From NCBI RefSeq assembly GCF_024362325.1, contig NZ_CP101497.1, forward strand, positions 2,232,001 through 2,296,000: a DNA stretch of 64,000 bases, in the 5' to 3' direction. This stretch comes from Microcella humidisoli. Lineage in GTDB: Bacteria > Actinomycetota > Actinomycetes > Actinomycetales > Microbacteriaceae. Below are positions 1 to 7,621 of this stretch, one piece after another (the stretch's first letter is position 1; every line of letters starts with the position of its first letter). The position numbers and the translations under genes are program-made. The notes below the pieces were generated by a model. That model saw only the letters and a program-made list of their open reading frames with translations. It was not told the origin of the DNA and did no database searches.

Positions 1-515
1 CGCACGGCCTCGGCATGAGCGCTCGGCACATCACGGTCTCGACGGTCGGGCTCGTGCCGGCCATCCTGAAGCTCGCCGAGGAGAAGATCCCGGTGACGTT
101 CGCGCTCAGCCTGCACGCGCCCGACGACCAGCTGCGGGACGAGCTGATCCCCGTCAACTCGCGGTGGAAGGTCGATGAGGCGCTCGACGCCGCGCGGGCG
201 TACTTCGACGCGACCGGCCGTCGCGTGTCGATCGAGTACGCGCTCATCAAAGACATGAACGACCACGCCTGGCGGGCCGACCTGCTGGCGCAGAAGCTCA
301 ACGAGCGGGGGCGCGGCTGGGTGCACGTCAACCCGATTCCGCTCAATCCGACACCCGGGTCGATCTGGACGAGCTCGGAGCCCGCGGTCATGCGCGAGTT
401 CGTGCGCCGGCTCGAGGATTCGGGCATTCCCACGACGCTGCGCGACACGCGCGGCAAAGAGATCGACGGAGCCTGCGGGCAGCTCGCCGCTGCCGACGAG
501 ACCGCGACGGCCTAG
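1..515 (+). CDS. rlmN: 23S rRNA (adenine-C2)-methyltransferase RlmN, C-terminal part
   Basis: This is the last 170 residues of RlmN, a radical-SAM enzyme that methylates C2 of adenosine 2503 in 23S rRNA (and of A37 in some tRNAs). The reading frame is already open at base 3, so the start, and with it the radical-SAM CxxxCxxC cluster, lies outside the window. Visible family features are the HITVSTVG stretch, SLHAPDD, the [12 protein letters not shown] block and the C-terminal [14 protein letters not shown], which carries the cysteine that forms the methyl-transfer intermediate with the RNA. It ends with TAG only 3 bases before the stop of the convergent lipoprotein gene. Identification is firm. 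Confidence 0.96.
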   Translation, partial: HGLGMSARHITVSTVGLVPAILKLAEEKIPVTFALSLHAPDDQLRDELIPVNSRWKVDEALDAARAYFDATGRRVSIEYALIKDMNDHAWRADLLAQKLNERGRGWVHVNPIPLNPTPGSIWTSSEPAVMREFVRRLEDSGIPTTLRDTRGKEIDGACGQLAAADETATA

Positions 516-518
516 CCG

Positions 519-1100
519 CTACTCGAAGAGTTCGTACGTCTCGGCGGAGAGACGGAACCCGTAACCCGTCTCGTCGTCGGTGCACCCGATCGACGCACCC
601 TCGGCGACGCAGGTGACCCCCAGCACGGCGAGGTACCGCTGCTCCGGCAGCGTCGCGACGGCGAACGACGGATCCTCGCCGGCGTAGACGACGCCCCCGC
701 GGCAGATCGTCGCCGCGGGCGCACCGACCTCGGCCTGGAAGCCGCCACCGCACGCGATCTCCTCCGTGGGCGCCGGGGGGTCGGCGAAGGAGTACGGGCC
801 GAGCATGACGCAGCCGTAGGTCACCGGCCAGTCATCGCCGAGATCGTGGATGCCGCAGGCGATGTCGCCCGCGGCCGAGACGAAGTCGTAGCCGCCGTCG
901 ACGGCGCTGCTGGCGAACTCGGCGGGGTCGACCGGCACGAATGCGCCCTCCTCCTCGGGGATCGGGCTCGCGATCGGAGTCTCCTCCGTCTCGGGGGCGG
1001 GCGGAAGCGCGGGCTCCGGTTCGGCACCGCCGGCACTGCATCCCGCGAGCGCGAGGCTCACGGCGATGAGGAGCACGGCGAGGGGGCGGGAAGCGCTCAT
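519..1100 (-). CDS. Putative secreted lipoprotein, function unknown
   Basis: A 193-residue protein I cannot assign to a named family. The chosen ATG gives a classic lipoprotein signal peptide: basic start, hydrophobic core, and the lipobox LAGC with cysteine 21 as the lipidated residue. A longer reading would bury the signal inside the protein. After the cysteine comes a flexible Pro/Glu-rich linker (about 25-55). The globular part has six or more cysteines, including IACG, YGCVM and IGCTD, which suggests disulfide bonds outside the membrane. A TAGCAT box 7 nt upstream supports this start and predicts a leaderless transcript. It is divergent from the flotillin gene. Confidence 0.8.
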   Translation of the reverse strand: MSASRPLAVLLIAVSLALAGCSAGGAEPEPALPPAPETEETPIASPIPEEEGAFVPVDPAEFASSAVDGGYDFVSAAGDIACGIHDLGDDWPVTYGCVMLGPYSFADPPAPTEEIACGGGFQAEVGAPAATICRGGVVYAGEDPSFAVATLPEQRYLAVLGVTCVAEGASIGCTDDETGYGFRLSAETYELFE

Positions 1101-1107
1101 GATCGCG

Positions 1108-1113
1108 ATGCTA
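1108..1113 (-). promoter_or_regulatory. -10 box of the lipoprotein gene (leaderless)
   Basis: TAGCAT on the minus strand ends 7 nt before the ATG at 1100, so transcription would begin at or next to the start codon. No clear -35 hexamer is visible. Confidence 0.5.
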
Positions 1114-1179
1114 GAGCCGAGCGCGGCGCGGCGGAAGGTGCAGAATCGAGGTTCCCTCCGACCCGGCCCCGGCATCCGA

Positions 1180-1185
1180 CATACT
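1180..1185 (+). promoter_or_regulatory. -10 box of the flotillin gene (leaderless)
   Basis: CATACT ends 6 nt before the ATG at 1192. There is no Shine-Dalgarno sequence between box and start, which fits a leaderless mRNA. Confidence 0.45.
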
Positions 1186-1191
1186 GGGGCC

Positions 1192-2727
1192 ATGCTCCTG
1201 GATCAGATCAACGAGTTCTTCACGCAGATCGTCGGCATCAGCGTCGCCGTCGTCATCGCGATCATCGTCATCATCGTGCTGCTGCGCGGCATCAAGGTGG
1301 CGAAGCCCGACGAGGCGATCATCGTCACCTCGCGGCAGCGCACGCCGAGGGAGCGGCTGCAGAACGCCGAGATGGAGAACGTCGGCCAGCGCGTCGTGTT
1401 CGGCTCGCGCGTCTTCGTCAAGCCCATCGTCGAGGCCTACTTCAAGCTGAGCCTGCGCTCCCGCCAGCTCAACGTGCAGGCCACCGCGCAGACACGCGAC
1501 GCCATCACCATCAAGGTCAACGCCGTCGCGGTCGTCAAGGTCGGCGGCTCGGAAGCCATGGTGCGCGCCGCCGCCCAACGCTTCCTGAACCAGCAAGACC
1601 AGATCGAGTCGTCGACCGAAGAGGTGCTGAGCGGCTCGGTGCGCTCGATCGTCGGCCAGCTCACGGTGACCGAGATCATCACGAACCGCTCGGCGCTGCA
1701 GGAGCAGGTGCTCGAAGCGGTGCGCGAGGCCCTCGACATCCAGGGTCTGCAGATCGACACGCTGCAGATCAAGGAGATTGACGACGAGAACGGCTACATC
1801 CGCGACCTCGGTCGCGCGGAGGCCGCCCGCGTGAAGCAGGTCGCCGAGATCGCTGAGGCGCAGGCGCAGCAGGCCTCGGAGGAGGCCCGCATCGCGGCCG
1901 CCCAGAAGATCGCCGAGAGCCAGCGCGCCCTCGACCTGCGCAACGCCGAGATTCAGAAGGAGACCGACAAGGCCCGCGCCGAAGCCGCTGCCGCCGCTCC
2001 GCTCGCCGAGGCGATCGCGCAACAGGAGGTCGTCAGCCAGCAGGAGGTCACCGCCCAGAAGCGCGTCGGCCTGCGCAAGCAGGAGCTCGACGCCGAGGTG
2101 CGCGCGGTCGCCGACGCCCAGGCCTACGCGATCGAGAAGGAGGCCAACGCGGCAGCCCTCGCCTCGGTCGCCGGCGCCAACGCCGAGCGTGACTCCCGCA
2201 AGGCCGCCGCCGAGGCCATCGAGGCGGAGGGTGTCGCCGAGCGCAACCGCCGCAAGAGCGCAGCCGAGGCCGTCGAGGCGGAAGGTATCGCCGAGCGCGC
2301 CCGCCGTATCGCCGCGGCCGAGGCTCTCGCGGCCGAGGGTGAGGCTGAGGCATCGGCGATCCGCTCGAAGGGTACGGCCGAGGCCGACTCGACGCGCGCG
2401 CAGGCCGAGGCACTCGCCGAGCGTGCCGAGGCCCTCCTGAAGCAGCGCATCATCGACCAGCTGCCCGAGATCGTGCGCGCGGCGGCCGAGCCGCTCGGGG
2501 CGATCCAGAACATGACGGTGATCTCCTCCGACGGCAGCGGCACCAACCAGCTGGGCGAGAACGTGGCCGGCCAGCTCGCGACCTCGACGAAGATCATCAA
2601 GGATCTCGTGGGCATCGATATCGCCGACCTCATCAACGGCAAGGTCGTCGGGGAGGCCACGGGGGCCGCCGTCGCGAAGGGCGCAGCGACCGCGCCTTCA
2701 CCGCGGCGCAAGAACCCCGAATCTTGA
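1192..2727 (+). CDS. Flotillin-like SPFH/band 7 membrane scaffold protein
   Basis: A 511-residue flotillin-family protein expected to sit in the inner leaflet of the membrane and organise functional microdomains. A single hydrophobic segment (about residues 13-32) is followed by the SPFH/band 7 domain (about 35-210, with VGQRVVFG and SLRSRQLNVQ). A long Ala/Glu/Arg-rich region (about 210-420) then has repeated EA and AEAVEAEG-like units typical of the flotillin coiled coil. The C-terminal tail is KGAATAPSPRRKNPES. The start at 1192 is preferred over in-frame upstream ATGs because the hydrophobic anchor then lies at the very N-terminus and a -10 box is correctly spaced. It is a single-gene unit, closed by the hairpin at 2739. 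Confidence 0.9.
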   Translation: MLLDQINEFFTQIVGISVAVVIAIIVIIVLLRGIKVAKPDEAIIVTSRQRTPRERLQNAEMENVGQRVVFGSRVFVKPIVEAYFKLSLRSRQLNVQATAQTRDAITIKVNAVAVVKVGGSEAMVRAAAQRFLNQQDQIESSTEEVLSGSVRSIVGQLTVTEIITNRSALQEQVLEAVREALDIQGLQIDTLQIKEIDDENGYIRDLGRAEAARVKQVAEIAEAQAQQASEEARIAAAQKIAESQRALDLRNAEIQKETDKARAEAAAAAPLAEAIAQQEVVSQQEVTAQKRVGLRKQELDAEVRAVADAQAYAIEKEANAAALASVAGANAERDSRKAAAEAIEAEGVAERNRRKSAAEAVEAEGIAERARRIAAAEALAAEGEAEASAIRSKGTAEADSTRAQAEALAERAEALLKQRIIDQLPEIVRAAAEPLGAIQNMTVISSDGSGTNQLGENVAGQLATSTKIIKDLVGIDIADLINGKVVGEATGAAVAKGAATAPSPRRKNPES

Positions 2728-2738
2728 CGCGCTGAACC

Positions 2739-2771
2739 GACCGTGCGGGCCCGGACGAGGCCCGCACGGTC
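2739..2771. terminator. Perfect 12-bp hairpin between flotillin gene and gapB
   Basis: GACCGTGCGGGC at 2739-2750 and GCCCGCACGGTC at 2760-2771 are exact reverse complements around a 9-nt loop. The hairpin starts 11 bases after the flotillin stop and has no T-tract, so it would be an I-shaped terminator of the kind common in actinobacteria. Its right arm ends only 2 bases before the proposed gapB -10 box, so it could also act on gapB transcription. Confidence 0.6.
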
Positions 2772-2773
2772 GC

Positions 2774-2779
2774 TAGCGT
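2774..2779 (+). promoter_or_regulatory. -10 box of gapB (leaderless)
   Basis: TAGCGT ends 7 nt before the ATG at 2787. It directly abuts the 2739-2771 hairpin. Confidence 0.5.
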
Positions 2780-2786
2780 TGTCGTC

Positions 2787-4235
2787 ATGACCGACGCCGC
2801 AGTCGCCCAGCGCGAGGCCTGGAAGGCCCGCGAATCCCTCGCCGAGCAGTTCATCCCGCTCATCGGCCGCCTCTACCGCGAGCACGGGGTGGTGACCTCC
2901 ATCCACGGCCGCCGCCTCATCAACCAGTCACCCATCGGCGTCATCAAGGCGCACCGCTACGCGCACCACGTCACGGGCTCGGTGCTGCCGCTCGAGCAGA
3001 CGAAGCAGGTGCTGGATGCGCTGCTCACGCTCGACCCCGGCCCGGCATCGCTCGACATCGCGCGGCTGCTGAGCGACTTCGAGCGGCACGGAGCCGGGCG
3101 CTCGCTCGCCGCGTACCTCGGCGAGGTGCTCGCCGCCACCCACCGCGCGACCCCCGCGCCGGGCGGCACCGATGTGGTGCTGTACGGCTTCGGCCGCATC
3201 GGGCGGCTGCTCGCGCGCATCCTGATCGCCCATGGCGGCCACGGTGCCGGACTGCACCTGCGCGCGATCGTCGTGCGGCGCGGTGGCACGAACGACCTCG
3301 TCAAGCGCGCGAGCCTGCTGCGCCGCGACTCGGTGCACGGACCCTTCGAGGGCACGATCACGGTCGACGAGGAGGCGAACACGATCCTCGCCAACGGCAC
3401 GCTCATCCAGGTCATCTACGCCGACGACCCGGCGGCGATCGACTACACCGCCTACGGCATCCGCGATGCGATCGTCGTCGACAACACCGGGCGCTGGCGC
3501 GATGAGGAGGGGCTGTCGCAGCACCTCCGCTCGACGGGCGTCGCACGCGTGCTGCTGACGGCGCCGGGCAAGGGCTCGCTGCCGAACGTCGTGCACGGCA
3601 TCAACCACGAGTCGATCACGCCCGAGCAGCGCATCGTCACGGCGGCGTCGTGCACGACCAACGCCATCACGCCCGTGCTCAAGGTGCTCAACGACGAGTA
3701 CGGCGTCGTGCACGGCCACGTCGAGACCGTGCACTCGTTCACGAACGATCAGAACCTCATCGACAACTTCCACAAGGGCGACCGCCGAGGGCGCTCGGCC
3801 GCGCTCAACATGGTCATCACCGAGACGGGAGCGGCCAAGGCCGTCGCCAAGGCGCTGCCGGTGCTCGAGGGGAGGCTGACGGGCAACGCCATCCGGGTGC
3901 CGACGCCGGACGTGTCGATGGCGATCCTCAACCTCCGGCTCTCGCGGCCGACGACCCGCGACGAGGTCAACCGCTTCCTGCGTGAGACCTCGCTGCACTC
4001 GACCCTGCGCCAGCAGATCGACTACATCGAGTCGCCCGAGGTCGTGTCGACCGACTTCATCGGCTCGCACCGGGCGGGCATCGTCGACGGCCTCGCCACG
4101 ATCTGCACGGAGGAGAACCTGATCGTCTACGTCTGGTACGACAACGAGTTCGGGTACAGCTCGCAGGTCGTGCGCGTGCTCGAGACGATGGCGGGCAGCC
4201 ACCCCACCGTGGTGCCCGAGCGCGCCCAGGCCTAG
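2787..4235 (+). CDS. gapB: Glyceraldehyde-3-phosphate dehydrogenase, long GapB type
   Basis: At 482 residues this is the long class of GAPDH (known from Corynebacterium GapB), not the usual 335-residue glycolytic enzyme. About 130 extra residues precede the Rossmann motif GFGRIGR (about residue 134). The catalytic cysteine is in ASCTTNAITP (Cys289), the helper-histidine region is HSFTNDQNLIDNFH, and the family signature WYDNEFGYSSQ is near the C-terminus. The long class is linked in corynebacteria to the gluconeogenic, NADP-preferring direction; that role here is inferred from class only. No pgk or tpi gene lies nearby, which also suggests it is not the main glycolytic gap. It is a single-gene unit convergent with gcdH. 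Confidence 0.92.
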   Translation: MTDAAVAQREAWKARESLAEQFIPLIGRLYREHGVVTSIHGRRLINQSPIGVIKAHRYAHHVTGSVLPLEQTKQVLDALLTLDPGPASLDIARLLSDFERHGAGRSLAAYLGEVLAATHRATPAPGGTDVVLYGFGRIGRLLARILIAHGGHGAGLHLRAIVVRRGGTNDLVKRASLLRRDSVHGPFEGTITVDEEANTILANGTLIQVIYADDPAAIDYTAYGIRDAIVVDNTGRWRDEEGLSQHLRSTGVARVLLTAPGKGSLPNVVHGINHESITPEQRIVTAASCTTNAITPVLKVLNDEYGVVHGHVETVHSFTNDQNLIDNFHKGDRRGRSAALNMVITETGAAKAVAKALPVLEGRLTGNAIRVPTPDVSMAILNLRLSRPTTRDEVNRFLRETSLHSTLRQQIDYIESPEVVSTDFIGSHRAGIVDGLATICTEENLIVYVWYDNEFGYSSQVVRVLETMAGSHPTVVPERAQA

Positions 4236-4241
4236 CGGCGC

Positions 4242-5405
4242 TCAGCGGAACGCGGGGATGCCCGTGATGGCGTTGCCGAGAATGAGGGTGTGCACGTCGT
4301 CGGTGCCCTCGTAGGTGCGCACCGACTCGAGGTTGTTGGCGTGGCGCAGCGGCGAGTGCTCGAGCGTGACCCCGTTGCCGCCGAGCATCGCGCGGGCCTC
4401 GCGCGCGATCGCGATCGCCTCGCGGGCGTTGTTGAGCTTGCCGACCGAGATCTGGTGCGGCTGCAGCTGGCCGGCGTCCTTCAGCCGGCCGAGCTGCAGG
4501 GCGAGGAGGAAGCCCTTGTCGATCTCGAGCGCCATGTCGACGAGCTTCTGCTGCGTGAGCTGGTACGCCGCGACGGGCTTGCCGAAGACCTCGCGCTCCT
4601 GCACATAGGCGAGAGCGGCGCGATAGCTGTCGAGCGCGGCGCCCATGACGCCCCAGACGATGCCGTAGCGAGCCTGATTGAGGCACGTGAACGGCCCCCG
4701 CAGGCCCTCGGCGCCGGGCAGCTGCGCGCTCGCGGGCACGCGCACCTCATCGAGCGCGATGTCGCACTGAATGGAGGCGCGCATCGACAGCTTCTGCCCG
4801 ATGGGTGTGGCCGTGAAGCCGGGCGTCTCGGTCGGCACGAGGAAGCCGCGGATGCCGTGCTCGGTCTGAGCCCAGATGACGGCGATGTCGGCGATCGACG
4901 CGAGGCCGATCCAGCGCTTCGACCCCGTGATGACCCAGTCGTCGCCGTCGCGGCGCGCGGACGTCTGCATCGAGGCCGGGTCGCTGCCGGCATTGGGTTC
5001 GGTGAGGCCGAAGCATCCGATCGCCTCGCCCGCGGCCATGCGCGGCAGCCATTCCTGCTTCTGCTCCTCCGAGCCGAAGGTGTGGATGGCCGTCATCGCG
5101 AGCGAGCCCTGCACCGAGACGAAGGTGCGCAGCCCCGAGTCGCCGGCCTCCAGCTCGGCGGCGGCGAGGCCGTACTCGACGGCCGAGCGCCCGCCGCAGC
5201 CGTAGCCCTGCAGGTGCATGCCGAGCAACCCGAGGGCGCCCATGGGCTTGATGATCTCGGTCGGAAACACCCCGGCGTCGTACCACTCGGCGATGTGCGG
5301 GCGCAGCTCGGCGTCGACGTAGGCGCGCACGCGGTCGCGCGTCGCACGCTCCTCGTCGCTGAGCAGGGCGTCGAAGCCGATGAGGTCGAGGGGGGAGTCG
5401 GTCAT
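4242..5405 (-). CDS. gcdH: Glutaryl-CoA dehydrogenase-type acyl-CoA dehydrogenase
   Basis: A 387-residue flavoprotein of the acyl-CoA dehydrogenase family, closest in its motifs to glutaryl-CoA dehydrogenase, which oxidises and decarboxylates glutaryl-CoA to crotonyl-CoA. Visible are CFGLTEPNAGSDP (flavin and substrate binding), GSKRWIGLASIADIAVIWA, the ARYGIVWGVMGAA and YVQEREVFGKP blocks, and YEGTDDVHTLILG, where Glu366 is the predicted catalytic base. The start is ATG with GGAAGGA upstream. The gene is divergent from a class III CoA-transferase 69 bases away, which could make the CoA ester it oxidises. Substrate choice is an inference; a short-chain acyl-CoA dehydrogenase is the alternative. 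Confidence 0.87.
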   Translation of the reverse strand: MTDSPLDLIGFDALLSDEERATRDRVRAYVDAELRPHIAEWYDAGVFPTEIIKPMGALGLLGMHLQGYGCGGRSAVEYGLAAAELEAGDSGLRTFVSVQGSLAMTAIHTFGSEEQKQEWLPRMAAGEAIGCFGLTEPNAGSDPASMQTSARRDGDDWVITGSKRWIGLASIADIAVIWAQTEHGIRGFLVPTETPGFTATPIGQKLSMRASIQCDIALDEVRVPASAQLPGAEGLRGPFTCLNQARYGIVWGVMGAALDSYRAALAYVQEREVFGKPVAAYQLTQQKLVDMALEIDKGFLLALQLGRLKDAGQLQPHQISVGKLNNAREAIAIAREARAMLGGNGVTLEHSPLRHANNLESVRTYEGTDDVHTLILGNAITGIPAFR

Positions 5406-5462
5406 GGGGGTCCTTCCGGGAGCATGCTCATCGTGCCGCGCGCCCGGCTTTTTGTCCACTTG

Positions 5463-5468
5463 TACAGT
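5463..5468 (+). promoter_or_regulatory. -10 box of the CoA-transferase gene (leaderless)
   Basis: TACAGT ends 6 nt before the ATG at 5475. It lies in the 69-base divergent gap shared with gcdH, next to TTGTCCACTTGTACA, a possible operator that could control both genes. Confidence 0.5.
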
Positions 5469-5474
5469 AGGCGC

Positions 5475-6620
5475 ATGATCCGACCCCTCGACGGGATGCT
5501 CGTGGCCGACCTCAGCCGCGTGCTCGCGGGCCCGACCGCCGCCGTCATGCTCGCCGACCTCGGTGCGCGCGTCATCAAGGTCGAGCGCCCCGGCGCGGGC
5601 GACGAGACGCGCGCGTGGGGACCGCCGTGGGCTGGTTCGTCGAGCGCCTACTTCGAGGCCGCCAACCGCTCGAAGCAGTCGATCGCGCTCGACTTCGGTG
5701 ACACCGCCGACCTCGCGCTCGCGCACGCGCTCGTCGACCGCGCCGACATCGTGCTCGAGAACTACCGCACCGGCGCCCTCGAGCGCTTCGGCCTCGACGC
5801 GGCGAGCGTGCTCGCCCGCAACCCGCGGGCCGTCTACTGCTCGATCACGGGGTTCGGTTCGACGGGGGAGGGCGCGGCCATGCCCGGCTACGACTTCCTC
5901 GTGCAGGCGCTCGGCGGGCTCATGAGCATCACGGGCGACCCCGGTGGCGAGCCGCGCAAGGTCGGGGTGGCCATGGTCGATCTGCTCGCCGCCAACCACG
6001 CCGTCATGGGCGTGCTCGCGGCGCTGCTGCACCGCGAGCGCTCGGGCGCCGGTCAGCACGTCGAGGTCGCCCTGCTGTCGAGCCTCATCGCCTCGCTCGC
6101 CAATCAGGCCGGATCGTACCTCGCCACGGGCACCGCACCTCGCGCCCTCGGCAACCGGCACCCCTCGATCGCCCCCTACGAGACCCTCCGCTGCCGCGAC
6201 GACCTCATCGCCGTGGCCGTCGGCAACGACGCGCAGTTCGCGGCCCTGTGCGCGGTGCTGGGCGATCCCGGGCTCGCGAGCGACCCGCGCTTCGCGACCA
6301 ACCCCGCGCGGGTCGGGCACCGCGACGACCTGCAGGGCACGCTCGAGGTGCTGCTGGCCGCCGACGATGCCGCGGTCTGGGCAGCCAGGATGCTCGGGGC
6401 CGGGGTGCCCGCCGGCACCGTGAACGGCATCGACGAGGCGCTCGCGCTCGCGCGGCGGCTCGGGCTCGCGCCGACCGTGGGGGTGGGGCCGGATCATCCG
6501 GAGCAGCTCGCCCACCCCGTTCGCTACTCGGCTTTCGCCCCCGCGCCGGCGACGGCGCCACCGGCGCTCGACGAGCACGGGGCCGCGGTGCGGGCGTGGC
6601 TCGCCGCGCCCCGCGACTAG
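5475..6620 (+). CDS. CaiB/BaiF class III CoA-transferase
   Basis: A 381-residue class III CoA-transferase, moving CoA from a donor thioester to a carboxylic acid. The N-terminal block MLVADLSRVLAGPTAAVMLADLGA, the RSKQSIALDF stretch and the ALLSSLIASLANQA region are typical. Asp169, in VAMVDLLAANHAVMG, is the predicted nucleophile that carries the acyl group, at the same number as in formyl-CoA transferase. The ATG was chosen because it aligns with the family N-terminus and follows a leaderless-type promoter. Divergent pairing with gcdH suggests succinyl-CoA:glutarate CoA-transferase activity, but family members act on many acids, so the substrate is unproven. Its TAG stop is shared with the next, convergent gene. 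Confidence 0.88.
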   Translation: MIRPLDGMLVADLSRVLAGPTAAVMLADLGARVIKVERPGAGDETRAWGPPWAGSSSAYFEAANRSKQSIALDFGDTADLALAHALVDRADIVLENYRTGALERFGLDAASVLARNPRAVYCSITGFGSTGEGAAMPGYDFLVQALGGLMSITGDPGGEPRKVGVAMVDLLAANHAVMGVLAALLHRERSGAGQHVEVALLSSLIASLANQAGSYLATGTAPRALGNRHPSIAPYETLRCRDDLIAVAVGNDAQFAALCAVLGDPGLASDPRFATNPARVGHRDDLQGTLEVLLAADDAAVWAARMLGAGVPAGTVNGIDEALALARRLGLAPTVGVGPDHPEQLAHPVRYSAFAPAPATAPPALDEHGAAVRAWLAAPRD

Positions 6621-7444
6621 ATCGGCGGCCGGTCGTCGGCGACGCGCTCCAGCGCGGCGCGATCGTGCTCGGCGCGCTCCAGCGCGGCGCGATCCTGCTC
6701 GGCCCGCTCGAGAACCGATCGCGCGAGGCGTGCGGCGCCGACGACTGCTGCGGGCATGACGGCGATCGCGCCGCCGGGAATGAAGATGAACAGCTGGGTG
6801 GCGATGCCGAATCCGAGTTCGCGGGCTCGCGAGCCCCGCAGCAGGCGAGCACGTTCCGACGCCGTGATGCCGCGCGCTTCGAACGGTCGGGTGGTGAGTT
6901 CGCGCGCGATGAGGTGCCCGGCGAGCACGGGGCCGAGAACGGCGGCGGTCACCGACCCCACGACGGGGATGAGCCCGACGAGCCAGGTGATGAGCGCATA
7001 GCCCATCGCGCGCAGCACGAGCAGCAGTCCGTCGCCGAACGAGCGCCAGAACCGCAGGGGAGAGGGCGAGAAGTCGCCGAGCTCGGCTTCGGCGGCACGC
7101 CAGATGCGCTCGTAGAACGGATCGCCGATGAGCAGAGTGAGCGTCGTGAACGTGTAGACCGTGCCGATGATGGCGCCCGCGACGATGACCAGGGCCAGCA
7201 GCGTGCGCAGCACCCCACGATCCCGCTCGGCCCAGCCGTCGGCGAAGGGCGTGATGGCCTGGGCCAGGGCCTCGACGTTGAGGCCGAGCGCGATGAGCAC
7301 GGCACCCACGAGAGCGCCCGCGATGATGGCGGGCACCATGCCGAGCGCCATGACGCCGGGTCGTCGCCGCCAGAACGCGAAGCCGCGCGGCACGAGGGCC
7401 GCTCCCGCGAGGAGTTCTCGCACGATGCCGCGGATGCGCTTCAT
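6617..7444 (-). CDS. EI24 / CysZ-like membrane protein
   Basis: A 275-residue integral membrane protein of the EI24 domain family. It has about five hydrophobic segments, including GVMALGMVPAIIAGALVGAVL, LALVIVAGAIIGTVYTFTTL and a WLVGLIPVVGSVTAAVLGPVLAG helix with the family's PVVGS-type turn, plus a DPFYERIW motif after the second segment. In CysZ proteins this fold takes part in sulfate uptake; no sulfur-assimilation gene is adjacent, so I do not assign a transport role. The C-terminus carries ten-residue repeats (LERAEQDRAA, LERAEHDRAA, then a degenerate third) encoded by a 30-bp tandem duplication. A TACAGT box sits 7 nt before the ATG. Its stop overlaps the CoA-transferase stop by CTAG. 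Confidence 0.8.
   Translation of the reverse strand: MKRIRGIVRELLAGAALVPRGFAFWRRRPGVMALGMVPAIIAGALVGAVLIALGLNVEALAQAITPFADGWAERDRGVLRTLLALVIVAGAIIGTVYTFTTLTLLIGDPFYERIWRAAEAELGDFSPSPLRFWRSFGDGLLLVLRAMGYALITWLVGLIPVVGSVTAAVLGPVLAGHLIARELTTRPFEARGITASERARLLRGSRARELGFGIATQLFIFIPGGAIAVMPAAVVGAARLARSVLERAEQDRAALERAEHDRAALERVADDRPPI
6644..6703. repeat. 30-bp tandem repeat, two copies, in the EI24 gene
   Basis: Two copies at 6644-6673 and 6674-6703 differ at one position. They encode two ten-residue charged units at the C-terminus of the EI24 protein, and a third, diverged unit precedes the stop. Confidence 0.85.
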
Positions 7445-7451
7445 GTCGGCC

Positions 7452-7457
7452 ACTGTA
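7452..7457 (-). promoter_or_regulatory. -10 box of the EI24 gene (leaderless)
   Basis: TACAGT on the minus strand ends 7 nt before the ATG at 7444, with no Shine-Dalgarno sequence between. Confidence 0.5.
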
Positions 7458-7543
7458 GACGCCGTGGCGATGCGCTGTACGTTCTGGCGAAGAATGCGCC
7501 GGGAATCTCCACCGTGTCGATGCGAGGGGCCCGCGCGTGACCC

Positions 7544-7549
7544 TAGGCT
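7544..7549 (+). promoter_or_regulatory. -10 box of the semialdehyde dehydrogenase operon
   Basis: TAGGCT lies 72 nt before the ATG at 7622, giving a leader of about 65 nt with AACGAGGAGCCCC as ribosome binding site. The rest of the 177-base divergent gap shows no further gene or clear operator. Confidence 0.35.
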
Positions 7550-7621
7550 GGGCGCACGTGTGCACCGCGGCCACCTCGAGCAGGTGAGCGCCGCGCGCAA
7601 ATCGAGTCAACGAGGAGCCCC

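Noticed and set aside
6644..6703. 30-bp repeats as a CRISPR array
   Set aside because: The copies are directly adjacent without spacers, lie inside a coding frame and number only two. No cas gene is present.
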